From Eucommia ulmoides (taxonomy: Eukaryota; Streptophyta; Magnoliopsida; Garryales; Eucommiaceae): a DNA stretch of 64,000 nucleotides. Shown piece by piece: positions 1-9,716 of this stretch. The notes under the pieces were generated by a model. It was not told the origin of the DNA and did no database searches. It worked only from the letters and a program-made list of their open reading frames with translations. How positions within the stretch are numbered: position 1 is the stretch's first letter; every line of letters starts with the position of its first letter. The stretch spans positions 5,791,311-5,855,310 of the forward strand of contig CM028328.1 of NCBI GenBank assembly GCA_016647705.1, read 5' to 3'. A program made the translations under genes and the position numbers.

Positions 1-1590
1 TTATTTGAAGAAGGATTTAAAAAAAAAAAAAAAAAGCAAATTGTTTATATTCTTTCATTTTATTTAAATTTGAAATTAATCAGTCAACCGCAACCGAGAT
101 ATTTTTTAACATTTTTTTACGCCCAAGGGTCTGTTCCCATATTTTGTAGTTTCATTCCTATATTTCTGTTATGTTCCCATTTTTGTGTGTGTTCGTTCAT
201 TAGCTTTAAAGTGTGTGCACGCGCGCGCTAAATTATGTCATTGAGTATTTTATGTATTTTTTGTCCTTTATAGATATGAGCACGAGTAGAGATGGAGAAA
301 AACGCCAAATATTTTTTGTTTCTAGTTTTTCCCTTTCTTTTCTCTTTTTTATGTCTTCTGTGTTTATGCTGGTTGTGTGTGAAATTGCACTAATTAATAT
401 TATATTTGTTTTATTATAATTTGAGTTTATATCTTTGGGTTGGGACTTTTTTATTTATTTTTTTGTATCCTTCCCATTTTTTTTTCTTTCCAGTCCTGTT
501 TCTGTTTTTTTCGCTGCTTTTTTCTTTTTTCGGTGGTTGTCCATTTGTGCATTTTTTTGAAATTGCAATGCACTTGATAGTATTAAACTAATAGTTTCCG
601 AAAGAATTAGTTTGCGGTTGATTGAATTATTTGAAGAAAGATTTTTTTAAAAAAAATGTTTCTATTCTTTGATTTAATTTAAATTTGAAATTAATTAGTT
701 AAATTTGAGCTCGATTAGTGGACTTATATTAGCATGTTTCTAATGTATATAATTAATATGTTTATTGTGTTAGTTATTGTTGTGTTTGATTGTTATTGAT
801 CGTGTTTGTTGATGTTGTGTTGTTTCAAGAATATGAGTTGAGAATTTAGAATGTCAAATAAGTAAAGAGGGTTATGTTCAATATTTTTATATATTAATTT
901 TTGGTTGTGTTCATTTGAAAATATTTTCAAATAATGGAGTTGATGTTGCAACAGACAGATCGGTTAAAAGCTTGCATAACTATTCTATAGAAGTATGTTG
1001 TTTAAACTTTATGTTTCTATTTCTGTTTTTGTTCCCTATTTACCATTCCCGTTTATGTTTCTGTTCTCTGGCCTCGAAAAACATGACCCTTCATATACAA
1101 GGAACTCTTTTGGGAAGCCCTGACCTTAGTGCCTACGACTCTGGGAAACCCAACAAACTAAGATTATTATAGTTTATAATTGTAAGAAAATGATGTCAAA
1201 TACTAAAGCGTACTTTCGGCAAATAGTTTGAAGACTTCAATGCGAGCCATGGTAATGGGAGCTCTACCGTTGTATTAGGCCTCCCCCCCCCTCCCCCCCT
1301 CCCTTTTTTTTTTTTTTTTTTTGTTCCTTGATTCCTTTTTTCGCTACCTAAATTTTAAGATAAATGTCCAGACACACAATTGCTAAACATGTTTCTTATC
1401 TTAGCGATGAGGAAGGAAAGCGGTTGTAAAATCAGGTTAAATCTTAGTTCTCGAATCAGGTAAAACATTCTTATACCATTTAAGTTTCATGTATACACTT
1501 TATTAGTTATTTTTTTATTCTACAATTTCATTGTTGGCTTGAATAGCAAAACGAATTGATATAATTATCCTAAATTATGATGTATGTTTT
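1..1590. other. AT-rich intergenic DNA, no gene seen
   Basis: No convincing coding region; the short ORFs here are T-rich low-complexity readings. The first ~85 bases (TTATTTGAAGAAGGATTT and the following A-run and AAATTTGAAATTAAT) recur at about 627-712, so the stretch contains a direct repeat about 626 bp apart. A polypyrimidine run of C and T occupies about 1281-1322. The right part may be the body of the Helitron whose 3' end lies at 1591-1625, but I could not find a matching 5' end. Confidence 0.5.
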
Positions 1591-1625
1591 ACACCCGTGC
1601 CTTCAGGCACGAATTATACACTAGT
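1591..1625 (+). mobile_element. Helitron-type 3' terminus (5' end not found)
   Basis: The stem CGTGCC (1596-1601) and GGCACG (1606-1611) encloses the loop TTCA. Nine bases later comes CTAG (1621-1624) followed by T. Plant Helitrons end in a short GC-rich hairpin about 10 bp upstream of CTRR, inserted before T, so this fits well. A related terminus with the same CCTTCAGG hairpin top is at 50568-50599. No RepHel coding is visible, so the copy is non-autonomous or truncated. Confidence 0.6.
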
Positions 1626-1679
1626 AGAAAAACAAACCTAATGTTCTTCATGAGAGAGGATGATGTTCTTGACAACAAA

Positions 1680-1825
1680 AACACTAGCCAACAGACACTG
1701 ATTGAGAACAAGAACCCATCACCGAGAGAGAGAAACACTAGCTAACAGGACACCGATTGAGAGCAAGAACCCACCGTTGAGAGAGAGAAACACTAGCCAA
1801 TGGGACACCGATTGAGAGTAAGAAC
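1680..1825. repeat. Short tandem repeat, ~54-bp unit, target of the Tat insertion
   Basis: Units beginning AACACTAGC start at 1680, 1734 and 1789. Each contains ACACYGATTGAGAGYAAGAAC and a GAGAGAGAGAAAC tract. The third unit stops at AGAAC (1821-1825), where the LTR element begins. Its continuation (CGACCGCCG followed by a GA-rich tract) resumes at 15915, which reconstitutes the unit and confirms the insertion point. Confidence 0.7.
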
Positions 1826-2294
1826 TGTAGACACGGCATTTTTGACCGCCTCGCAAAAATCATACTTTATTTTATAGTTACCTTTATTTCATTTTTTTTA
1901 TTTATTTTGTTTTGATTGTACCGTATTTATGCGGTTTAATACTGCTAAATTAAGTTTTATTAATCTCTTAAGTAAATTAAATATTAGTAATTGATTATTT
2001 TTTTTTTTTTGGTTTTGTAGATTTTTCGAAGTGGAATAAAAACGCGTTAATTCGGAACAAAATGGACAAGAAACAGACGAGAACGAGAGAGGTCTGGACC
2101 GAACGCGGGGGGGCTGCAAAAAGGTCGCACCAACGACCAAAAACTGGTCGTACGTGCGGCCAGCAGGGGGTGTCCCCCCCCTTTTGTTTGGGTGCACCGA
2201 AATCGGTGCACCCAAAAGGGGGTGGGTGCACCGAATTTCGGTGCACCCACCCCCTTTTTTCCTACTTTTTGTGCGTTTCTTCGGCGAGTTTAGG

Positions 2295-2324
2295 GCCTTC
2301 ATTCCTATAAATAGGAATGAAGGC
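2295..2324 (+). promoter_or_regulatory. LTR TATA box inside a perfect hairpin
   Basis: The TATA-type core CCTATAAATAGG lies in the centre of a perfect inverted repeat. The 13-base arm GCCTTCATTCCTA pairs with TAGGAATGAAGGC across a 4-base loop TAAA. It is the best candidate for the Pol II start signal of the 5' LTR. A transcript start about 30 bp downstream would leave a long leader containing the minisatellite. The same structure is conserved in the 3' LTR at 14173-14202. Confidence 0.7.
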
Positions 2325-2655
2325 TCACAACACAAGGGAGGAATTTTTGGGGAAGAAATTTTTTTGGAGAGGAATTTTTGTAAGGGAGAGGTGAAATCTG
2401 GAGAGAAATTTTGAAGAAAATAATATTATTTTCATTTTATTGTAATTTTGAAGAAGAAAAATCTCCAAGAAGGTGGTAAATTTTCATCTGTTGTAAATCT
2501 TACTCTTATTTTTAAATAAGTTGTTATTATACTAAATTTTTTTTGTAAATTAGATTTTTTTTTTCTCTTCCTTTATTAGTTATTTATTTATTTATTTATT
2601 ACTTTTTATTTTCTTTTCATTTTTATTTATTTTTTATTTTTTTTGAGTAAGTAAA

Positions 2656-3475
2656 ACGAGGCGGAAAATTCCCAACCTTCAATTTGAACGGTTTAAATTT
2701 AGAAGGGAATTACTCCCCTCGATGCGTGTGTGCGGGTGTTTTATTTAATTTGTATTAAATATAATGTGTTAACAATACGAGGTGAAAAATTCCCAACCTT
2801 CAATTTGAACGGTCTAAATTTAGAAAGGAATTACTCCCCTCGATGCGTGTGTGCGGGTGTTTTATTTAATTTGTATTAAATATAATGTGCTAACAATACG
2901 AGGTGGAAAATTCCCAACCTTCAATTTGAACGGTTTAAATTTAGAAGGGAATTATTCCCCTCGATGCGTGTGTGCGGGTGTTTTATTTAATTTGTATTAA
3001 ATATAATGTGCTAACGATACGAGGTGGAAAATTCTCAACCTTCCATTTGAACGGTTTAAATTTAGAAGGGAAATTATTCCCCTCAATGTGTGCGTGCGTG
3101 TGGGTGCGTGCGTTTTCTTTAACTCATATTAAATATAATGTGCTAACAATACGAGGTGGAAAATTCCCAACCTTCCATTTGAACGGTTTAAATTTAGAAG
3201 GGAATTACTCCCCTCGATGTGTGCGTGCGTGTGTGAGCGTGTGTTTCTTTAACTCGTATTAAATATAATGTGCTAACAATATGAGGTGGAAAATTCTCAA
3301 CCTTCCATTTGAACGGTTTAAATTTAGAAGGGAATTATTCCCCTCAATGTGTGAGTGTGTGCGTGCATGTGTTTCTTTAACTTGTGTTAAATATAATGTG
3401 TTAACAAGATGAGGTGGAAAATTCCCAGCCTTCCATTAGAACGGTCTAGGTTTAGAAGGGAGACCACTTCCCTCA
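2656..3475 (+). repeat. LTR minisatellite, 7 copies of a ~121/130-bp unit
   Basis: Units begin with ACGAGGYGGAAAATTC at about 2656, 2777, 2898, 3019, 3151, 3281 and 3410. The first three intervals are about 121 bp and the last three about 130 bp, the longer ones carrying expanded GTGTGCGTGCGTG tracts. Each unit carries TTGAACGGTTTAAATTTAGAAGGGAA and ends with TATTAAATATAATGTG. The short ORFs across it are repeat translations, not genes. Confidence 0.92.
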
Positions 3476-3912
3476 ATATGTGTGTATGTGTATATGTGTA
3501 TATGAGGAAGATTTCAAAATAAAATAAAAACATTCGGATTTAAATTCTAATTGGACTTAATCGGATAAGGTACCGTCTTTGGACGGGCGTCTTGGGGTGC
3601 TTGACACCTTCCCCGAGCGTAACTGACCCCCGAACTCTTTAAACGAATCTCTAGTCAGACCATGTTATTTTTGGAGTCAAATTTTACTTAAGCCATTTTT
3701 TAAATTATTTTCAAAAAAGAAAAATATGGTGACCTAGCACATCATTTAAACCCAATGCTAGGTGGCGACTCCTTTTTCTAAAACAGGCTTAAGTATATTT
3801 TAATGAGAAAATCGACGTTTTTAAAAACCCTTCTCATTTTACCAGCGCCAAGCATATATAAGCATATATCTATATTTTTTGGTTTTCTCTGAAAAATCAG
3901 GGCGCGTTCAGC

Positions 3913-3930
3913 TGGCGACTCCACTGGGGA
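3913..3930 (+). other. Primer binding site, tRNA-Arg-like
   Basis: TGGCGACTCCACTGGGGA lies two bases after the LTR end. It matches the complement of the 3' end of plant tRNA-Arg (expected TGGCGACTCCGCTGGGGA) with one mismatch. Arg priming is characteristic of Ogre-type elements. Confidence 0.85.
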
Positions 3931-4230
3931 TCGGCTGAGGGTCGAGCCCAATATGTCTGAATAAGTCCAACTAATCTAAAGTCCGAATGTTAAATTTTAT
4001 TTTATTTTTTCCCTCAATTCAGTAAATAAGTTGTGATTTTTTTTTTATATCATTTATTTTTTATTTTATATATATATATTTCCTTATTTCCTCTCAGGCC
4101 CTTATATCGTTGTAAATCCTCTGAGAAAAACAAAACTGTCTTGTATCCATATTATCCCCTCAAGATTCTATGATACAAGACAAGAAAGGAGTTTTTTGTA
4201 CTTGATGAATTTATGACGTCTTGGGAAGTC

Positions 4231-4271
<41 letters not shown>

Positions 4272-4586
4272 CACACCAAACAAGTTCAAAGTTTTCAATA
4301 TCGGTAGGGAACGACAAAAAAAAAAAAATAAAAATAAAAATAATAAAAAAAAAAAAAAAAAAAATTCATGTACCATCATTTGTTTTAATTAGTCGTTATC
4401 GAAATTGAAATCTTCGAATTAGAATGGGCTTTAAGGCCACCTAAGACCCACGTGAACTAAAAAAATAATTTTTTTGTAGGTGAAAAAGAAAAGGACAAGA
4501 CAAAGAAAATTGGTCCCAGAAAAGCAAATCCAGTTCCCCCCTTTCGAAGTCCGATCTTTACACGCAGTCGAGCACAGACTCATTCC
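3931..4586 (+). other. Untranslated leader of the Tat element
   Basis: No coding sequence is seen before the gag start. The stretch contains long A-runs (about 4231-4270 and 4316-4363) that on the opposite strand give a meaningless Phe-rich ORF. A CT/T-rich zone occurs near 4070-4100. Confidence 0.6.
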
Positions 4587-5890
4587 ATGATGACATTAGA
4601 AAGCAATCCCGAATCTCCTCGAACGACCCAGATAGCTCAGATGCAGGAAACTATTAACAGGTTGATGGAAATGATCAACGAACTTAGCCGACCTCAGGAG
4701 GTGCCTATTCCTCCGTCCAATGGGACTCCTGTAACTGAATCCCCAAATGGAAACCCTGCAAGTATTGGGATGGAGAACTCAGGGCTGAATCCGAACCACG
4801 TCGGCCCGAACTTTGCAGTACCGGTCTACTATGGACCTCAGATGGGCCCTCATCCTTTCGCCTATGGAGCTCCAACATATCCCATCCAGGGGCATGTCTA
4901 TCAGGCCTCGCCAGAGGGCTCGGCCCCCGCCGCCCCGCAGATCCTCATTCACCCGGAGAGGGTCGTTGCTCCACCAAACAATTCAAATGATAGCCAACCG
5001 GCCCCGGCCATTGAAATTGAAAACAAAGAAGAGAATGGCCCTCCACCAGCTTGGCTTTTGAAAATGGAGAAATTGGAAAAAAACTATGGAAGAATGGCAA
5101 AAGGAAAAGCCGTCCAGGAAAGCGACGTACAAGGAGTTGTCAGCACCACCTGGGATTGTGTACCCGAAAAATTTTGTGGTTCCAGAATTCACAAAATATA
5201 ATGGCACTGGCCCTCCAGAATGGCATGTCAGCATTTACAAAGAGGAGTTAGGAATTCATGCTCGGAACGAAGACCTTTGCCTAAAGATGTTTCGGAGATC
5301 GTTGAAAGGGCCGGCTCTCAACTGGTACATGACCCTGGAGCTATCACAGATTAAAACATTTGAAGATCTGGTAGAGGCCTTTTGTGAGCAATATGTGTAC
5401 AATAGGGATGCCGCGCCAGACCGCAATACCCTCTACCAGATACTGAAAAGTAAAGACGAAAGTTTCCGGAGGTATACTGCTCGTTAGAGGGAAGAGGCTG
5501 CCAAAGTTGTCCCTAAGCTGAGCGAGGAGGCTCAGTTAGAGATATTCAAGTCAATTCAGTCACCGCCGTTCTATCGAGATCTCTCGAGCATAGCAGTGGT
5601 TTCTTTCGGCGATACGATCAAACAGGCCGAGGTGACGGAAGAAGGAATAAGGAGCGGAAAAATTGAAGGGGCCCCATCCAATCTGACGAAAAGGTCAGCC
5701 CCGCCAAAGATGAAAGAAAATAAAGTAGCTGTTGTCGTTTCCCCTCGGCAAACCCATTACCAGAACTACCCCCAAGCTTCTTGTCCCCAGAACTACCCGA
5801 ACCAGAACAACCAATATCACAACTACCCTCCTCAAAATCGCCAAAACCAAAAATATCCTCAAAACCAACCCTATTCCCAAAGCTGCCCCC
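4587..5890 (+). pseudogene. Tat element gag, N-terminal and central part, broken
   Basis: The nucleocapsid-type structural protein starts at ATG 4587 with a Pro/Asn-rich N-terminus (about residues 1-160) and the short helical stretch LLKMEKLEKNYG. Near 5090-5140 the conserved reading moves to the next frame. There, from VPEFTKYNGTGPPEWH to about 5480, comes the retrotransposon gag domain, including LKGPALNWYMTLE and FEDLVEAFCEQY. An in-frame TAG at 5485 interrupts it; the frame is open again to 6015 with the linker SPPFYRDLSSIAVVSFGD and a QNYPQ-type Asn/Gln/Pro/Tyr repeat tract. Near 5885 the coding frame shifts again into the frame of the protease ORF. At least two frame changes and one nonsense codon therefore separate this copy from a working gag. 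Confidence 0.85.
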
Positions 5891-7999
5891 CGCTATTACC
5901 AAAATGTACCTCCCCCTTATCAAAACCACATTCCCCAATATTACCCTCAAGCCTACCCAACACCCTCTTACCATACTTATCAACCACGCCCGAACACCCC
6001 ACCTCAAATTCCTAACCGCACTCCAAGGTCAGGAACCCAATACCACCAAGACCTTCTACCTCATGCTACTCAGGGAAATTTCCAGAACGACAACAGAGAA
6101 CTACAAGACCTTCCAGTTTCGATCACCGAGTTGTACTGGAATTGTTTGAAGCAGGGGATGCTGACGCCCCTTCCATTCTACGAAGTTAAATCTGGGAGTA
6201 AAGCAGCTTCTTCAAATGCTTTCTGTGAATACCACTCGGGAACCAGAGGACATGCGACTGAGCAATGCTTTCAGCTAAAAGACAAAATCCGGGAGTTTAT
6301 ACAGACCGGAGCTATCACGTTTCCTAAAAAACCTGAGGCCGGTACGCCAAATTGTCAGCAAAATCCGTTGCCTGAACACGCCTCCTCAGGAAGTGGCGTC
6401 AATCTAATTTTCACAGAGGAAGTTGAAGAAGAAGTTGATGTGATCGATATCGGTGGTGTTTATTTACACCCGGAGGTTCTCTACAGAGGGTTCGAATTAC
6501 ATCTAGAAAGGGTAGCCCAAAAACTGGAGAAATCTCTAGTTTTGTCTTTCCCAATCCAAAAGATGGTGGAAAATCTCAATAAGGTTCCATGGAATTATGA
6601 GATCGTCGCTAAAACAGGAGAAGGAGAAGAATTACCAATCTCAGTAGGAGAAACCAGTGGAATCACTCGGTCTGGAAGGGTGTATACGCTACAAGATTTG
6701 ATCAGGATTCCTGTGAGGGAACTAAGAGGGGCCCTAAAAAAGCCGGTGTCAGAACCGGAGGCTCACGACTTCCTAAAAGCAATGAAGAATTCAGAATACA
6801 AGATAGTGGAGCAACTCAGCAAAGCACCGGCACAAATCTCGATGCTCTCACTACTCCTATCCTCAGAAGTACACAGACAGGCACTGCTGAAGGTCCTAAA
6901 TGAAGCCCACTTACCTAGCACGATCTCTCAGGAGAAATTTGTCACTCTGGTCGAGCAGGTCCTAGGATCTAACACCATCACCTTCACAGATGACGAGATG
7001 GACGATGATGGAACAGGTCACAACAAGCCTTTGAATATCACGGTCGAAAGCCATGGAATGTTCATAGCTCGGGTGCTGATTGACAATGGATCGGCACTAA
7101 ATATCTGTCCTTTGTCGACCCTGGAAGAAATGGGGATAGATCTATCACAGGTTCGATCGTCTAAGACGGTTATCCGAGTATTCGATGGGGCTAGAAGAGA
7201 TAGCATTGGAGAGATTGACCTGCCAATTGAAATTAGTCCAATACAGTTCAATGCGAAGTTCCAAGTGCTCGACATACCTGCTTCGTACAACCTGTTGTTG
7301 GGGAGGCCATGGATCCATAACGCTGGGGCAGTGCCTTCATCTCTACATCAGAAGATCAAGTTTATCATTAATGACACACTATACGTGATCAGGGCTGATT
7401 CAGATATCATACCTTTCCATCAAGCGATAAGTCGGCATGTCCCGTTAACAGATGACGGAAAGGAGAAGGAGAAGATTGAAGCCTCCTATCACGTGTTCGA
7501 CGTTGTGAATGCTACCTTTGTGAAGGAAGGAGGACACGAGATGACACCATCACTGTCTAATACTGTGGCCTTCGTTGCTAAAGAAATGACGTCTCGGGGT
7601 TGCATTCCCGGGAAAGGTTTGGGCAAGAATCTAGACGGAATTACAGAACCGATAGAAGTCAAGGAGAAGAGGGGGAGATTCGGATTGGGATACGAGCCGA
7701 CAAAAGCAGACAGGGCGAAGTTCTTCCGGAAAAAGAGGGATGGATCCCCAAACAACCAGCCAATGAAAATTCCGCATATCCGGGTCACTTTCCCCTATCC
7801 AGCAGAAACCATCAACAAAGGAAAGGAGATCGCAGGATTCAAGTTACACCCTGAGAGAGTAATGATAAAGGAAGCTGTGAATGTAATCATGAGAGACGAG
7901 GCAGGGCCAAGTAATGGGTCTGGTATTCGAACCAAGGGAAAAGAAAAGCTGCAGAATTGGGATTCTTGTTCTCTCCCAATTCGTCAGGCGTTTCGGTAA
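5732..7999 (+). CDS. Tat element gag C-terminus, zinc knuckle, aspartic protease and G-patch
   Basis: This is an open frame of 755 codons; homology-bearing coding probably begins near 5886. A CCHH-type knuckle reads CEYHSGTRGHATEQC at about residues 165-179. The retropepsin site LIDNGSALN is at about 449-457, with the flap/hydrophobic segment YNLLLGRPWIH about 85 residues later (near 529), as in Tat proteases (DNGS rather than DTGA). A G-patch follows at about 620-660: GCIPGKGLGKNLDGI and GRFGLGYEP show the expected glycines. The stop TAA at 7997 lies inside a 5' splice site (GTAAAC at 7996), so the spliced message is expected to bypass it and continue into RT. No internal stop is seen, so this is the best preserved gag-side part of the element. 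Confidence 0.85.
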   Translation: MSFPLGKPITRTTPKLLVPRTTRTRTTNITTTLLKIAKTKNILKTNPIPKAAPRYYQNVPPPYQNHIPQYYPQAYPTPSYHTYQPRPNTPPQIPNRTPRSGTQYHQDLLPHATQGNFQNDNRELQDLPVSITELYWNCLKQGMLTPLPFYEVKSGSKAASSNAFCEYHSGTRGHATEQCFQLKDKIREFIQTGAITFPKKPEAGTPNCQQNPLPEHASSGSGVNLIFTEEVEEEVDVIDIGGVYLHPEVLYRGFELHLERVAQKLEKSLVLSFPIQKMVENLNKVPWNYEIVAKTGEGEELPISVGETSGITRSGRVYTLQDLIRIPVRELRGALKKPVSEPEAHDFLKAMKNSEYKIVEQLSKAPAQISMLSLLLSSEVHRQALLKVLNEAHLPSTISQEKFVTLVEQVLGSNTITFTDDEMDDDGTGHNKPLNITVESHGMFIARVLIDNGSALNICPLSTLEEMGIDLSQVRSSKTVIRVFDGARRDSIGEIDLPIEISPIQFNAKFQVLDIPASYNLLLGRPWIHNAGAVPSSLHQKIKFIINDTLYVIRADSDIIPFHQAISRHVPLTDDGKEKEKIEASYHVFDVVNATFVKEGGHEMTPSLSNTVAFVAKEMTSRGCIPGKGLGKNLDGITEPIEVKEKRGRFGLGYEPTKADRAKFFRKKRDGSPNNQPMKIPHIRVTFPYPAETINKGKEIAGFKLHPERVMIKEAVNVIMRDEAGPSNGSGIRTKGKEKLQNWDSCSLPIRQAFR

Positions 8000-8149
8000 A
8001 CTTAGGGAGATTTTCTGTTGGTCATCCCTCCAACCACCTTGCCTTCTAGATGGAAAGGGATTTTGCTTTGTAATGGTTTTTTATATTTAATTAATGCAAT
8101 TTTGTTTTATCCGACATATGGTTTAAATGTTTAAATTTTATGCTTTCAG
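7996..8149 (+). other. Predicted 154-bp intron between protease and RT
   Basis: The donor is CG|GTAAAC (7996) and the acceptor TATGCTTTCAG|G (ends 8149), with a T-rich AT-rich interior typical of plant introns. Removing it joins codon bases 7994-7995 to 8150 and keeps the frame of the downstream RT ORF (8151 and 8349 are in the same frame). Unspliced RNA stops at TAA 7997. An intron at this place is a known property of Ogre elements, where splicing sets the ratio of Gag-Pro to Pol. Confidence 0.8.
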
Positions 8150-9713
8150 GATGTCTAAAACACCAATGTATGATGCATGCGATATAACTGAGCCAGAGTG
8201 CGATAAGTATGATTTCAATGCAGAACCAGACCATAACCCGATGGGAGTGGAAACAGAAGATGACTCTTGCTAGCCAGATGATGGTGAGATCCGAAAAGCT
8301 TTCACGGAGTTCGAGAATAAGCCGATTCCCAGTAACGATGAGACCGAGTTGATAAACTTGGGGACCTCGGAAGAGTTGAAGGAAGTAAAGATTGGATCAG
8401 CCCTCATGACTCTGGAAAAGAAAGAGTTGACAACGCTCGTAATTTCCTACCAAGATATCTTTGCCTGGTCCTACGATGACATGGTAGGACTGGACAAGAG
8501 TATCGTGGCCCATAAGCTGCCGCTAAAGCCGGGGAGTGTACCAGTCAAACAAAAGTTGAGAAAACTGAGGCCCGCTGTCAGCCTCGAGGTCAAGGAGGAG
8601 ATCGTGAAGCAATTCAATGCCCGAATTATTGAAGTCTGTAACTACAGTGAATGGCTCTCAAATGTCGTTCCCGTGCCAAAGTCCTCGGGAAAAATCAGAG
8701 TCTGCGTGGACTATCGTGATCTCAACCGGGCGAGTCCAAAAGATGATTTTCCACTGCCAAACATTCACATCATCATCGATAATACTGCGGGGCGAAAGCT
8801 CTATTCTTTCGCCGATGGGTTCTCTAGCTATAATCAGATTCTGATGGATGAGAAAGATCGAGAAAAGACAACCTTCACTACCCCATGGGGAGTCTTTTGC
8901 TGTAGGGCGATGCCTTTTGGTCTCAAAAACGCCGGGGCAACATACCAAAGAGCAATGACGACCCTCTTTCATGATATGATGCACAAGGAGATGGAGGTAT
9001 ATGTAGATGACATGACCGTTAAATCACAGGAGAACGAGGATCATCTCTGCCATTTGAAAAATGTGTTCGACAGACTTCGAAAGTACCAGCTCAAGCTCAA
9101 TCCAGCAAAATGCGCGTTTGGGGTGGCTTCCGGAAAACTCCTTGGTTTCATGGTAAATCGCCATGGAATCGAGATTGATCCTGCAAAGACGAAGGCCATT
9201 CGTGAGATGCCGCCACTGAGAAATGAGAAAGAAATTCGAGGTTTTCTGGGGCGATTAAATTTCATAGCCCGATTCATCTTCCAACTCACTGCCACTTGTG
9301 AGCCAATCTTCAAGCTACTTCGAAAAGAAAGTGACGGGCGATGGAATGCAGATTGCCAGAATGCCTTGGAGAAAATTAAAGTCTATCTAACGAACCCTCC
9401 CGTTCTAGTGCCGCCTCGGGAGAAGGTTCCATTATTACTATATTTGTCGGTTCTCGACTCCTCCATGGGAGCTATTCTTGGGCAACTCGATAAATCTGGA
9501 AAGAATGAGCAAGCCATCTACTACCTCAGTAAGCGCTTCACGAAGTATGAGGAAAATTATACCTTGCTGGAGAGGACCTGTTGTGCATTAGCTTGGTCTA
9601 CTCAAAGACTGCGCCATTATATGCTCCCACTGACTACCTACTTGATAACCAGGATGGATCCCTTAAAATACATCTTCGAGAAGCTAATTCTGTCAGGAAA
9701 AGTTGCAAAATAG
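8150..9713 (+). pseudogene. Tat element reverse transcriptase and first RNase H, with stops
   Basis: RT copies element RNA into DNA in cytoplasmic particles. After the intron the frame runs to a TAG at 8271, then is open to 9713. RT motifs appear in order: VPVPKSSGKIRVCVDYRDLN, SFADGFSSYNQI, MPFGLKNAGATYQRAM, and the catalytic YVDDM at about 8998-9012. The connection and first RNase H follow (LLLYLSVLDSSMGAILGQ, near 9430-9490; YYLSKRFTKYEENYTLLE). A TAG at 9711 falls where related elements have Trp; the same frame reopens at 9714. RT motif residues look intact, but the two nonsense codons would prevent a full polyprotein. Confidence 0.9.
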
Positions 9714-9716
9714 CAG

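Larger units (their letters stand above)
1826..3910 (+). repeat. 5' LTR of the Tat element (2085 bp)
   Basis: Runs from TGTAGACACGG to GGCGCGTTCA and is repeated at 13645-15909. It holds a GC-rich hairpin zone (about 2100-2260) with two palindromes built on GGTGCACCGAA, a TATA box at 2305-2312, an AT-rich leader, seven copies of a ~121/130-bp minisatellite, and a conserved 3' part (about 3540-3910). By eye it differs from the 3' LTR by a few substitutions per few hundred bases. It also has one minisatellite unit fewer, and lacks about 55 bp of the hairpin zone. Confidence 0.93.

Noticed and set aside
1898-2414. Several overlapping ORFs on both strands in the LTR GC-rich zone
   Set aside because: They arise from palindromes (GGTGCACC) and homopolymers in a non-coding LTR and recur in the other LTR with different lengths.
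2972-3262. A 96-codon plus-strand ORF, repeated almost identically at 14971-15261
   Set aside because: It is the translation of the LTR minisatellite; its periodicity and position inside both LTRs explain it fully.
3913-3930. Possible tRNA gene at the Arg-like sequence
   Set aside because: Only the 18 bases complementary to a tRNA 3' end are present, right after an LTR; it is a primer binding site. The Asp- and Met-like sites at 32993 and 59682 were rejected as tRNA genes for the same reason.
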